Origin: Cenococcum geophilum 1.58
Lineage: Eukaryota; Ascomycota; Dothideomycetes; Gloniales; Gloniaceae
DNA length: 64,000 nt
Assembly: GCA_001692895.1 (NCBI GenBank)
Contig: KV748189.1
Span: 2,798,432-2,862,431, forward strand
Direction: 5' to 3'
A program made the position numbers and the translations under genes. The notes beneath the pieces are model-generated. The model was not told the origin of the DNA, did not search any database, and saw only the letters and a list, made by a program, of their open reading frames with translations. This document shows, in pieces, positions 35,301-46,334 of this stretch. The stretch's first letter is position 1. Each line of letters opens with the position of its first letter.

Positions 35301-37799
35301 GTATTAAGCTATTCTTTATAGCTAAGAGTAGAAGGATATTGGAGATTGGGAGGCCTAGATTAATTAGGATTAATTACGGATATAAAAGTAGCTTAGTACT
35401 TAGCAAAAGCCGCCCTTAAGTCACTAGCTAACGGATCTGGCCTTAGGGCTGTTAAACTCTATAAGAAGCTATATATATAGCCACTACCTTATACCTACCA
35501 CTTATATTAAGACTAAAAGTCAGTACCATTAAATAGGCCTATAAGTACGTGCTTCCTAAACAGATTAAAGCGGCGATGTAGCCAGTAAGCAGCAATATGC
35601 GGATTATTATTAAGATTTTAAGAAGTAATCCGGTAGCGCTAAGCCTTATTAGTAGCCTTATATTTATTAAATAGAGGTATATAAGAGTGTAGATTATGCT
35701 AATGTAGATTAGTAGCGCTAAGTGTAAAGAATAGAGACCTGCTCTTAATATTCTTAGTATAAGCCGTAAGCTTATTTCTCTTCTGCCTCTAGTAAGGTCT
35801 AGTGCCCTTAAGGTTCCGTATATACCGTATAATCTTATTTAGTAACTAGCTACCCCTATTGCCATTTATAAGATTACTAAGCTTATTTAAAGATAGACTA
35901 TTTTTATTTAATTAGCCGTAAAGGAAGCGGGTGGCGTTAAGGGCTTGCTCTCTTATAATTTAATTAAACACATAGTAGCGAAATAAGGGGTAGCGGCTAA
36001 ACTAACCGTCCTAATACTTAAGCATATGCTTAGTATACGCAGCTAGGGTAACTATACGGCTTTGTGGTATGTTAAAATCGGCTTTACCATAAGGAAACAG
36101 AGTAGGAAAGGCGCTGCGCATAATAAAGCTAGCTGATCGCTTAGAGAGAGGTGTTTGTTATATAGTAGGAACCTCTAAGCCCGCTTATAGGTCTTATTAG
36201 TGTTAAACCTTACAACCTAAAAGCTCTAATTTATTAAGGTTAGGTATTAAATCAGGAACTAAAGTATCTAGTACGTCGTTATTAAATTCACCGTCTAGTA
36301 TATTACTACCAAGCTTAGTAGGTAGAGGATTAATAGTAGGAGGACGTTATATAAGAGCAGTAGGGTAAGCTATTAGGCTACTAGAATTAGACTCTAACTT
36401 ATTAATATAAGGTAGCTAATCTAATATAGAGCCATTTTTAGGTAAGCTAGTAAGCCAAGTGCTATATATTTTAACGTCGCGATAATTAAAATAATTGGCC
36501 TTTAGAAAGTAAAGCCACTATACTATAGCAGAGCGCCTTATAGTATACCGCTTAGTAAACTACCGACCTAGGTATTCGCCACCCTCTACTGCCGTAGGCC
36601 TCACGACCAGTATATCGAGTTTAGTAGGTAGCCGTGGTAGCTGCCTCTAAGTCTTTAGTATGTTCTGGCCAAAGTAGTAAACATAGCTAGTATAGTGATA
36701 TTACTGGCCGCGTATACGCACGACTTGCAGATAAACGTATACGCGCGTAATTAGAAGCTCCTCTACCGCGGTAAGTATAGGTAGAAAGCCAGGAATAGGC
36801 CCCAGATTAAGCCCGTTGCTTTTACTAAATAGGGGAAAAAGGGTTAGATATTTAAGGCTATCGGCGTCCTTAATATAGGCTTTATATATACCTATATTGT
36901 TACCCTCTATAGCTAGGCCTATTTAGAACTACTACTCCTTACAATAACTGCACGTCTCTATATATTTAGCCTATAGTATACTCCTAAACTTTTTAATTTG
37001 CTCCTAATTAATAGCCGAAACGGGTAATAATGTAGCTGTAGTCGGAGCTTGCCGCAAGAAAGGTGGTATTAGTAGTAGGGTAGGTATTAGTAGTAGAGCA
37101 GGCATAGGAGCTAGTTCCGGTAAGGACGTATTTAGGCCATCTAGGGTACCTCTTCTGCTATATGGAGCTTTATCTATAGTATATAGCGGAGAAGTAAGCA
37201 AGTAAGCTTTACCCCGCCGATTAAGAATACGGTGCTCCCGTTATATTGCCCTAATTGTCTTCCGCCGTTAAGCTATTTTAGGGGTATTTTAACTGTTCTG
37301 GCCACAAGGTAAGAAGACGTCCTTAGTATCGGTTTTAGGTAAAGTATTTTGCTAGCGCTTTATAGGACGAGCCTTAGTAAAACCAAGCTCTGCTTTCTAC
37401 CTATTTAAATTATATTTAGAGCCCTAGGAAAGTAAGTAAAAGTAAAAAATATATATAGGGAAAACGCGCCTTTAACCGACACGATTAATATTACTTTAAA
37501 AGCTTAGTAGATAGGCCGTTTTTAATAAAATTAATATAGGGTTATATTAAACAGTACTTGCTACACTTAATTAGAGCAGGTTCTACTATAGTTAAGACGC
37601 GTATAGTAGTATTAATAGAGATATTAATAAAAAGGTTAATTTATTAATAGTGAGATCTTAAATATTTTAATGTTCGTCACGTGTATTCTGCAGGTAGATA
37701 CCGCCCGCGGTTTTTTTTTAGACCAATTAAAAGCCGGCTTGGCAAGGGTTTAAAATCTAGGACCTGAAAATATAGACCACTCGTACCTTAGGTCAATAA
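32384..37799 (-). mobile_element. Helitron, left copy, RIP-degraded
   Basis: Rolling-circle transposon recognised from its Rep/Pif1-helicase protein. The 5' end by homology with the other copy is at 37799, reading TTATTGACC on the minus strand. Just inside it an imperfect stem (GACCTGA / TTAGGTC) spans about 37771-37797. The 3' end is uncertain. Homology with the right copy continues past the helicase into the LTR, gag and 255-bp repeats, so either the Helitron carries these or they were duplicated with it. Unlike the right copy, it contains no insertion. Confidence 0.8.
32640..37400 (-). pseudogene. Helitron Rep-helicase relic (left copy)
   Basis: Minus-strand frame through stops. The N-terminal part (about 36300-37400) shows 'TCSYCK', 'VPGFLP', 'VEELL' and 'RGQQYHY'-type blocks known from fungal Helitrons; 37004-37201 is an uninterrupted piece of the true frame. 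The Rep HUH site near 35459-35488 reads 'GSGYIYS': both His codons have become Tyr. The Rep Tyr/Lys motif (YxxKYCSK type) lies at about 35000-35040. The helicase has Walker A 'EAGTGKLYLI' near 33975-34005, Walker B 'DEKSIIG' near 33735-33765, 'GNFHQLPP' near 33605-33640, and motifs V-VI at about 32790-32910. It would have nicked and unwound DNA for rolling-circle transposition; this copy is dead. Confidence 0.85.
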
Positions 37800-38352
37800 C
37801 GTCTAGTTATTATAAAAATACTATAAGGTAGGAGCTCTTTAATTTCTCTATCTATTGCATTAAATAATAACGTCGTAGCTATATTATAGTTGGTTGCGTT
37901 AGTTGCATTTTGTTGGTTGCATTTTCTTGTCGGTCGCATTTTCTCGTCGCATTTTCTTGTCGGTCGCATTTTCTTGTCGCAATTTTGCCTTACTGCTATA
38001 CCTTACATACTTCTCTATGTCTAATTATCTCTAAAATAATACGAGCTAAAAGCTCCTTTTCTTCTCTATCGCCTCTATATTATGGCAATATTATAGCTCT
38101 ATTCTACAAGAAGTTAGATATAGGTAGTTGGTCAGTTTTAGTCTAGTTTTGTTANAATTTTGCCTNACTNCCAAAACTTATATACTTCTNTAGGTCTAAT
38201 TATCTCTAAAATACTACGAGGTAAAAGCTCTTTATCTTCTCTATCGTCTCTATATTATAGCAATATCGTAGCTCTATTTTACAAGAAGTTAGACATAGGT
38301 AGTTGGTTGGTTTTAGTTAAAATCTACAAAACATTCAAATTTAAAGTCTAAC
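37800..38352 (+). repeat. short direct repeats: 17-bp GCATTTTCTTGTCGGTC array and a duplicated segment of about 160 bp
   Basis: At about 37905-37985 a degenerate array of GCATTTTCTTGTCGGTC/GCATTTTCTCGTC units occurs. Then about 37985-38145 is repeated at 38158-38325, with blocks such as CTAATTATCTCTAAAATA and TACAAGAAGTTAGA in both. The copies differ mostly by transitions. Several Ns near 38155-38190 mark poor consensus. The ORFs here are low-complexity and not credible. Confidence 0.75.
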
Positions 38353-38556
38353 TTACATTCTGCGACGATGTATCTCGCCCCCTATTATTCTTAGTAGGGG
38401 GTTATAATTTATAAATATATAGATATAATTACCTAAAGAATCTATTGCATCAATAAAATATATAATAACTCTTATAGTAAGGACGTCGCTCATAGAAATA
38501 CGCAAGATTTGATTTTCAAAACATTCAAATCTCACCAAAGCGACGCCCATAAGCTC
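38353..38556. other. unassigned; hairpin and a short open frame
   Basis: CCCCCTA and TAGGGGG form a 7-bp stem with a short loop near 38380-38403. A 65-codon minus-strand frame (38353-38550) is open, with no stops and no low complexity, but I recognise no family and see no further support. AAAACATTCAAAT occurs at both edges (38329 and 38518). Confidence 0.35.
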
Positions 38557-38694
38557 TCAGACGCTCCGCAGAGGATTTTGTTAGGTGACAGGGGTGCGCA
38601 GGGGGCTGGAATTAGTGCGCTGTTCTAATTGGTCCAGAAGTAGGGTCTATGCGCTATCCCTTGTCACGGAACAAATCTTTTGCGGAGCGTCTGA
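38557..38694. mobile_element. MITE-like 138-bp inverted-repeat element
   Basis: The ends TCAGACGCTCCGCA (38557-38570) and TGCGGAGCGTCTGA (38681-38694) are exact complements. Complementarity continues less perfectly through GGATTTTGTT / AACAAATC and GTGACA / TGTCAC to about 35 bases per arm. It is GC-rich and little mutated. I see no clear target duplication (flanks AGCTC and TTCAT). Its right arm overlaps the possible start of the gypsy solo LTR (TGTCACGGA at 38662), so the boundary between the two is unresolved. Confidence 0.6.
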
Positions 38695-38910
38695 TTCATG
38701 AGATAAAACGTAGGAACGTGGGAACGTGGGAACGCGACGTACTGACGTACTGACGTACTCAGTATATTTCTTAGGCGCAGTATTGTATATTTAAAGGACT
38801 ACAGTCCCTACCTAGATAGTTCTCTTCTTTGTAGTAAATCTCAGAATATAATTGGAGTTAATCTATTGGCAACCTACTCCACCAGTTATGTTTACTCGTT
38901 TGACTATTCC
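38662..38910 (+). repeat. gypsy solo LTR, 5' part (split by copia D)
   Basis: The section 38778-38905 aligns with the LTRs of gypsy A-C: ATATTTAAAGGACTACAGTC, CCCTACCTAGATAGTTC, AGAATATAATTGGAGTTAAT and CTACTCCACCAGTT occur in the same order. The start is uncertain; TGTCACGGA at 38662 mimics the family start. Two short tandem motifs, GGAACGTG (38711-38733) and ACGTACTG (38737-38757), lie inside. The 3' part resumes at 46272 after copia D. Confidence 0.7.
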
Positions 38911-39200
38911 TATTAGACGGACAAGTCACTTATAAGAACTCTGTCGATTGAAGCTGGCTCTAGAAGCTCTCTATATACATGACGTTAGGGCAAAAGACTG
39001 ACGACGACACTGACGACGACACTGACGACGACACTGATAACGATTTAGAACTATTACTCAATCGCCACCAGGTCGACATTACCACTTAGTCGGTAATAGG
39101 TAATAAATAGGTAATAGAAAATAGATAGTAAGACATATAATGGCAAGAAACAGGGTGTGAGTCATAAGGTGGTACTTGACAGTGACCTCAATGTTCGACA
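38911..39200 (-). repeat. 3' LTR of copia D
   Basis: 290 bp. The plus-strand start TATTAGACGG is a RIP-altered TGTTGGACGG. It contains three GACGACGACACT units at about 38998-39036, the last followed by GATAACGA. It is followed by CACCCCCCCAGC, the complement of the polypurine tract. Confidence 0.88.
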
Positions 39201-39339
39201 CACCCCCCCAGCTGCTCAGTCTTAACTAAGCAGCTAAATAGAAAATAGAAAAAGTCACGATATTAATTTGGTATTAAGTTAAAGAAATCCTCTATAGAGT
39301 TACCTTGTCCAAATATCATCTAAATTTAATTAAATTTAA

Positions 39340-42300
39340 TCCTTAATGTTAATGAGATTTAATTATTAAACGAATCCTTTATGCTTCTAACGTGGTAGGG
39401 CCTTTATTAAGCCGTCTGCGACTATAGCCACGGTAGGTGTCTATTTAATTCTAATTCGATTATTACGTACCTCTTAGCGTAGCTAGTGGTGGTATATATT
39501 AACGTGTTAAAGCTTTATAGAGAGCTCTTATCCGTCCTTTATAAGTAGTCTAATTGTCTATAAATTATTGCAGCTAATTATTTGTTCCTTATCTAAGGAT
39601 AATTTAATTTCCTTAAAGAAGCGATTCTACTAAATTAACTTAGTTTCTGCATGGAACAGAGCCGTAAGCTCTGCCTCTATGCTTAACTTTATTACTAGCG
39701 TTTACTTTATAGAGCGCTAATTAATTGCTTCTCCGAATAAGGTGAATAAATATTCTTCTATACTACGTCTGCTTATTAAATTATTTCTAAACGCCGCGTT
39801 GCTTGCCCCTATAAAGGCTTAACTTCCTATATTTTATTTTAAGTATTTAATCGCTAGAGTCCTATTCTAATATAGGTATATAATCGCTTGTTAAGCTATA
39901 GTGTTATAAAAAGGTAAGGGGTTTTGTAGGAACTCTAATAGCTTACTTAAAGCTCTAGCTATATTAGATCTTATAATATAGGTCGCGTAAAGTAGTAATC
40001 TGACTATTCTTTAGTAGACATAGATCTCCTACTTTAAAGCTTCCTCTAGGTTAAGTAGGAGCTTATTAGTGTTTATAGGTATACTAACTAAGCGTATATT
40101 AGTTAGGTGAAATTCATTAGCAATCTTCTTAATATAGGAGTCTTAACAGAGATATAGCTTTCTTTAACTTTTATCTCTTAAGACTTAAATTTCTAGGAAC
40201 TAGGATAGTTTACCTAGGTCCTTTATCTTATACTTTTTTATAAGTGCTTTCTTAAAGCTTTAGAGCTCTAATTAATTTTCTCTGGTAGAGGTAATGTAGA
40301 TATCGTCTACGTAGAAGAATACAATTAGTAAGTTATTGTGGTAGAGATACGGCTCTCTACTAACGGGTTTTAACCCTAATTTGATAAGTTAATTGCTAAA
40401 GTTATTATACTAAAGACGTGGTAATTGTCGAAGTCTATAGAGAGCTTTACGTAGTAGTAGATATTTGCCCTTAATAGCAAATCTATTTAGACACTTAATA
40501 TAGACTGTCTTATTAATTAGGCTATTTATAAACGCGTTAATAGTATTACCTTACCAAACGTCTAAATTAAATACTGCGATAATTACTATAAGAGCTCTAA
40601 AGACTCTAGCTACTAGAGTTACTATATAGGTGTCCTTATAGATTAACTCTTATAGGTTACCTCTAACATAAAGTTGGGCTTTAAATTTTATTAGGTATCT
40701 ATTTATATCTATTTTATAGGTAAATACCTAGGTAATAGGTACTGTTTTAATTAATAGTGTCTTATCTATAACCTTAAACGTTCTATAATTATCTAGGTCT
40801 ATATACTCCTTTATAGCGGCTACTAAGAACTCTACCTTATACTAGTAAGTTAGCAGCTCCTTTTAATTCTTAGGTAGAGGTAGAAGCTTATTACGATATA
40901 TTTTCCTTTAATATTTAAGCCCTATATAAAAGGCTGCTTAAAATGGTTAAAAGGTATCTACCTCCTTAAGATAAGTTAAATAAGCTTTATTTCGCTTTAT
41001 TGGCTTCTTTAATTTTCTTCCTTATATAATATTGTCCTTAAAAACCTTAGCTAAGTCCTTCTTTCTTAACTCCTCTGGGTTAATTTTAACGTATTTAAAA
41101 CTGGGGCGTTAATAGGTTAATAGAGTAGAGGATCTAGAGGTGCTTGAGGATTCTATATTAATAGGAATTGATTAAGGCTTTGGCGTTAATTCTGGTGTAG
41201 GAAGGCTAGGTAAAGGATTAGTCTTAGAGGTGTTTACTATAATTACGTTATCGCCTTAAGTATCTAGCTCCTTACGGTCCTGATTTCTACGAGAATCCAC
41301 GTATTAATTTCTATTATTTTTAACTTAAATTTTATCTAGAATTTTATTGTCCTTACTTATATTATCTACTAGGTCTTCCTAAAGCGTCCTATTAGGGTTA
41401 ATTACGTTAATTACTTCTAGCATTTAATTAGCTTTCTCCTAAAGTAAATTTACTAGATTTAGTTAGCTATTATTATAATAATAATAATAATAATAATTCA
41501 TTGCTTAACGTCCGATTTAGATCCCTATTAGGCCCACGCGGACTACTCCTTATGTACATATAGGGAGAAAACTCTATTTAAGAAAACCCCGTAATTTATC
41601 TTCCCGCCTTTTGGGACTCGCCTACAAGGCGCCTGCGAGGCGCCTGCGAGTCGCCTGTGGTGCTCCTACTACCTTACTTTTTGACCTCCTTGGGAACCAC
41701 TGCTGCCGTAACAAGCCTATGGACGCGCTAGTATCGCAAACTTTACTCTACTACTGTAGAGTCATTAGGGGGCGCCCGTTGCTTGCCCTTCTACCCTCTA
41801 TTACCATTTCCCTTATAACCCGGAACTAGTTTAGTACATTTTAGCTAATAAGCTACTAGGTAACCGCCTTAAGGCCTTTTTATATTGAGACAGGTAGTTA
41901 TATATTAGCTATAATATAGTAGAGTTTAACATGCCTGCTTATCTAGGCCTCTACCCCAGTTTTCAGTGGCTTATTCCCACCTTTGGGCGTTACCACCTCT
42001 ACGGTTAAGGCTAGGCCAAAACCTCTCCCGCCTGAGTAACTCCTGTTTGCTCCTTAAGCGTACCTCACTAGCGTACTACCCTAGTGAGCAGCCGTACTGC
42101 CCTGGTAAGCAGCCGTACTGCCCTAGCGAGCAGTCCTATCTATTGGTACACTGATACGCGCATCCGTTCTCTTAAGCCACGTAGTAGTCTCTCTAGCTAG
42201 GACGTAATCCTGCCTACTTATTAGGTGCACTAGGGGTTAGAGCCTAACTAAGGGGTAAGGTCCCTAGAGCTAGTAGTGGCTACTACGCACTACGCCTTGT

Positions 42301-45300
42301 GGGGGCTAGTAGTAATATAGGGGCGCAATACCCTATATATACTACTAGCTCCCATTTCGCGTTGCCTATAAGAGTCTCCTTATAATAGGCTAACCGTGTC
42401 TTGTAGGAGGGGGTTATAGACTAGGTCCCGTGCCAGGCGACCTACTTTCCCCTCTCCTACTAACTAAGCTTGTGTCCCCCCTTTTTATAAGCTGGCCTAT
42501 GTCTCTAACTGTTAAGACCTCGTCTAACTGGCCTGTGTTTCCCCTACAGCCTCCCCTATATATATGCATTAGGTTGCGTGTACTACGCCTATTAAGACCC
42601 TCTTGTGAGTCGCCTTATATATATACATTAGGTTACGTGCACCACGCCTATTAAGACCCTCCTATGAGTTACCTTTTGACGCTATGGGGCCGTCGAAGCT
42701 GGCCTGTGTTTCCGCTGCCTAGAGCTTTGCCCGTGTTTTTACCTTGTTGAGCCGTCTGGTCGCCGTCGCGTCGCCGTCGCGTCGCTGTCGCGTTGCTGTC
42801 GCGTCGCTGTCGACCAGGTCGCGCGCACTACGCCTATTAAGACCCTCTTTTGAGTCACCTGGGTGTACTGGATACTAGATAGGCCCTTATAGAGGGGCCT
42901 TAACGAGTTCTCTAGGTAGGGCCTTAATAAGTTCTTTGTGGTGGCCTTGGGGCCTTAATAAGTTTTATACGAAGTATCTGCGACGCGTTAACCTTAATAA
43001 GTTCTTATAAAAAGAGGATTCTTATGCCTTTGTTGCGTTCCCTTTGCGATTTTAGAGCTAGTGCAAGCCTAAGGGTGTCCTGTCGTACGCCTAGGCGCGT
43101 TTATGTTGACTGGCTGGATAAGGCCAGTTTCGGGCCTGGCTGTGAGCCAGGTAGTCGTACGTCGGGCGGTTTTCGTATCCCAGTTTCCCTTGATGGCCCC
43201 CCTGGATGGTATAGCAGGAGCCCTAAGCGGGGGCAGTAGGTCTCCTGGTGTTGTTGAGGGCGATGCTTCGTACGATGCGTCGTACACCACAGAGTCGCCA
43301 CGACAGCGCTGCGCGCGCTGCGACGGCTCTCTACCATCGCCTCTGCACTTGGCCATCAAGAGGAACGAATTCCAGATGATGTTTCCACCCGCGGCGACGT
43401 GGACGCGTGCAGTAGGGCTTCGCGGGCAGCTATTATTATAAATAAGTCGTTTATTAAATATAATATCTCTTATATAAATTACCTTCCCTTTACTTAGTAT
43501 ATATATTTAAAAGATATTTGTTAAATTATACCCTACTAGATACCTAATATAGGCTTTAGGAGTAAGCTTTTAGGTATAAGGAATGTTATATTTAAGTAGG
43601 TATACTCTATAGCCGTAGGCACGTAAGTAAGCTATATTTAGCTTAGTTAGTAAGAGACCTATTACTAACTAAAGCTTTTTAAAGGGCGTCTTTTAGTTAA
43701 GCCGTCGGCTTAGTGTCCTATTTGTTATATACGCTACTACTTTAAAGACTTTAGGCTAGAGTTCTTCTAGTAGTTATGCTTTAATTTATATATATTAAAA
43801 CTTTATTATAATTACCCCCCTAAAACGTTCTGTAGGACCGTTCTGTTCTAATATACTTAGAGCTAAGTACTCTACTATAATACCCTTTTTGGCTATCTAA
43901 TTATCGAATTTATTTCTAAGCGATGACTTATTGTTAATATAAATTATAGTAACTTTAAAGCCGTAGCGTTACTTAACTACATTATAATACTTAATAATTG
44001 CTTAGGTGGTTAATAACTTCTACACGAATATCTTAACCTTATTTATTTATATTAGATCGTTAAGAAAATATATTATTTATTTATTTCCGTTATAGGCTTT
44101 AATTTCCTAAATTAAATCCATGTATATATAGTAGAAGGGCCTTATTACCTTATTTATAGGTATCCTTCTTAATATAATTTTATAAGCTTTACTAACTATA
44201 TAGGTCTTATATTTAATTGTTATAGGGCCTTATAGAATTGCCCCAGTTACTTCCTTAGGCAATTACTTAATAGTAGCACTTCCTATATGTCCGAGTTGAC
44301 TATGCTAAAGTTATCCGTTTACCTTTTAATTAGGTAAAAGTTCTATTAATTTAGCCGTAAAGGACGCGTCCTCCATCCTTAGCTTTAATTTATTATATTT
44401 AAGGGTTATCTAATTATAGTTATATCCGTAATATACAAACTTCTTACTACCGTGACGGTAGAGGTAGTTGCCCTTATTATACCAAAAGACACCTTTTTTA
44501 TTAAGTCTTTAATTATAGACTAGATTTGTATAAAATCCTAGTATATATATAGCCTTATTTAGATAAATCTTCTTCTTTCCTAATAGGGTAATAACTGTAA
44601 CTTTAGCTGTTCCGAAGCCTTTAATAGTTTTTATACTAAATCCTATATATAACTAATTACTGGCCGGTTAGATATCACCTATAAACCTTATTTAGTCGTT
44701 AATAACATATAGGGTTGTTATAGGGTTAAGAATTATACTATTATAGAGAGTGTAATTAGATGCGATATAAGCTCTAGCTTAATTAACTTTAAAGCTTCCA
44801 TATAGTTTACTAGGTAAGCTTTTTTACTCTATATTCTCTGCATTCTCTAGCTTCTTATTAGATAAGGCTTAGCTCCTTAATTAGTTAATTAAGGCCTTAA
44901 ATTTAGGTAAAGCCTTAGCAAGCTTTTACTCTACTAACTATATTTTTAAGTTATTTGGTTTCCAACCTAATGGTTAAATTAACTTAATAAGGTAGAAGCA
45001 TTTCCTCTATAGGTATAGCAATCCGCATAGGTATAGCTTTGTCTATTCCTTATCTAACCTTCTTAAAGATTTAGCTTTTGGTTTAGTTTCTAATTTAGGC
45101 TTATTAATTAGTTCTCCTTTAAAGCTTACTATATAGGAGCCCTGCTAGCTCCTTACCTTCTAAGCTAAGTCTAATTAATAATAATTTTAATAGACCTCGA
45201 TAATAACTTAAAGGGTAAGTAGTTTTTCCTTCTTCCTTTTAAGGTTCTATAATTTGTTTTTCTAGTATTCTAACTATCCTAATAAGATAGATTTAATGGT

Positions 45301-45900
45301 ATATACGAAGTCCTTAACTGGTTAATCGCCATCTACCTTAGGTAGTTTAACCTTTTTGTAGTTATTATATACCTTCTCCTACTTATAGAGCTACTTCTTA
45401 ATATTCTAACTCTTTAGGGCTTTCTTTATTTTTAAATATTAGGTAGCTAGATTAACCTTCTAAGCGTTATTAGTTAGAGTAACTGCCTACTTAAGTAATA
45501 TAAGGACATTATAGATGGTATTTCCTTTAAAGGTATAGTTAATATAGTTATGGGAAATAGTGCTAATAATATAGGTGCGTAGAGACTTAAGGGCTGCTTC
45601 CTCTTTCTTATACCACTTATAAGCACAGTTGTACTATTTTTATAAAGCTTAAAGCTCTTCCTTCTCGCCTTTATTAAGGGCTAAGAACGTAGTCTTCTAA
45701 GGATTAATAACTAATGGTAATAGCTCTAACGGTGCTCTGTGTCTAGGTAAATCATTTTTCTTAATATCTGGATCAATGTACTCCCATACACTCTTACTAT
45801 TAGCTCTATACTTAATAATACCAATCTATTAGTCCCAATTATTTGGGCCTACTAGGATTACAGTGTGCGTTATAATAAGGGTTTCGGATTATTAAGAGGA
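39340..45900 (-). pseudogene. copia D polyprotein relic (split by LINE-like insert)
   Basis: Read on the minus strand through stops. The integrase core is at about 43790-44140, with 'DLIQEIK'-like, 'YINNKSSLRNKFDN' (TDNE region) and 'EQNGPTER' blocks in the DDE order. Upstream gag and protease lie in about 44200-45900 and are poorly readable. RVT_2 is at about 40000-41200, with the intact 'FYVDD' active site near 40295-40325. RNase H is at about 39340-39760, ending in the typical 'VADGLIKALPR' tail near 39395-39425. The LINE-like insert (41479-43427) falls between integrase and RT. YVDD survives, but many stops inactivate the element. Confidence 0.82.
41479..43427 (-). mobile_element. LINE-like (non-LTR) insertion, 1.95 kb, (TAA)n tail, 14-bp target duplication
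   Basis: The target duplication AGCTATTATTATAA is exact at 41465-41478 and 43428-43441. The left edge is (TAA)n, the simple-repeat tail of a minus-strand insert, then ATTCATTGCTTAACGTC, shared with the insert at 2403-3422. The body is GC-richer than the host copia. It contains two consecutive copies of a unit with ATTAGGTTRCGTG and CGCCTATTAAGACCCTC (42565-42665), a third partial one at about 42825-42860, a CGTCGC array (42765-42812), and repeated CCTTAATAAGTTCT at 42900-43010. Overlapping ORFs at 43069-43441 lie at the 5' end, but none resembles RT or a known ORF1. It is either non-autonomous or truncated. Confidence 0.65.
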
Positions 45901-45988
45901 CATTTTAAGGCTTTTACTATTTAGTTAATAATAGGGTAATTAGGGTTTTAAATTAAAGATAATGCAGTAGATAGCCCGGGCTTATAAC

Positions 45989-46266
45989 TGTTGGACGGAC
46001 AAGTCACTTATAAGAACTCTGTCGATTAAAGCTGGCTCTAGAAGCTCTCTATATACATGACATTAGGGCAAAAGACTGACGACGACACTAACGACGACAC
46101 TGACGACGATTTGGAACTATTACTCAATCGCCACTAGGTCGACATTGCCACTCAGTCGGTGATAGGTAATGAATAGGTAATAGAAAATAGATAGTAAGAC
46201 ATACGATGGCAAGAAACAGGGTGTGAGTCATAAGGTGGTACTTGACAGTGACCTCAATGTTCGACA
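45989..46266 (-). repeat. 5' LTR of copia D
   Basis: 278 bp, from TGTTGGACGG to GTTCGACA on the plus strand, with two GACGACGACACT units (one carries a G-to-A change). Apart from the missing unit it matches the 3' LTR closely. Confidence 0.88.
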
Positions 46267-46271
46267 ATTCC

Positions 46272-46334
46272 TCAGCCTACATACCCAGCCCATTGACAAG
46301 TCCATTGTGGTATTTCCCACAAGGCTTCGTTACA
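46272..46334 (+). repeat. gypsy solo LTR, 3' part
   Basis: Continues the LTR interrupted at 38910: TCAGCCTACATACCCAGCCC, then CAAGGCTTCGTTACA, matching the 3' ends of the A-C LTRs (TACACACCTAGCCC, then AAGGTTCCGTTACA). It ends at 46334 followed by AGCAT. Confidence 0.75.

Larger units (their letters stand above)
38911..46266 (-). mobile_element. Ty1/copia-type retrotransposon D, full length, nested in a solo LTR
   Basis: 7356 bp including a LINE-like insert of 1949 bp. LTRs are 38911-39200 (290 bp) and 45989-46266 (278 bp), reading TGTTGGACGGACAAG to AATGTTCGACA on the plus strand. The target duplication ATTCC is perfect at 38906-38910 and 46267-46271. The 12-bp LTR difference is one unit of GACGACGACACT (three versus two). 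A run of C at 39203-39209 is the polypurine tract seen from the opposite strand, so the coding strand is minus. It is a different family from copia F. Confidence 0.93.

Noticed and set aside
43069-43441. Four overlapping ORFs of 71-112 codons on both strands
   Set aside because: GC-rich sequence leaves several frames open at once. None shows a known domain, and they sit at the 5' end of a truncated LINE-like insert.
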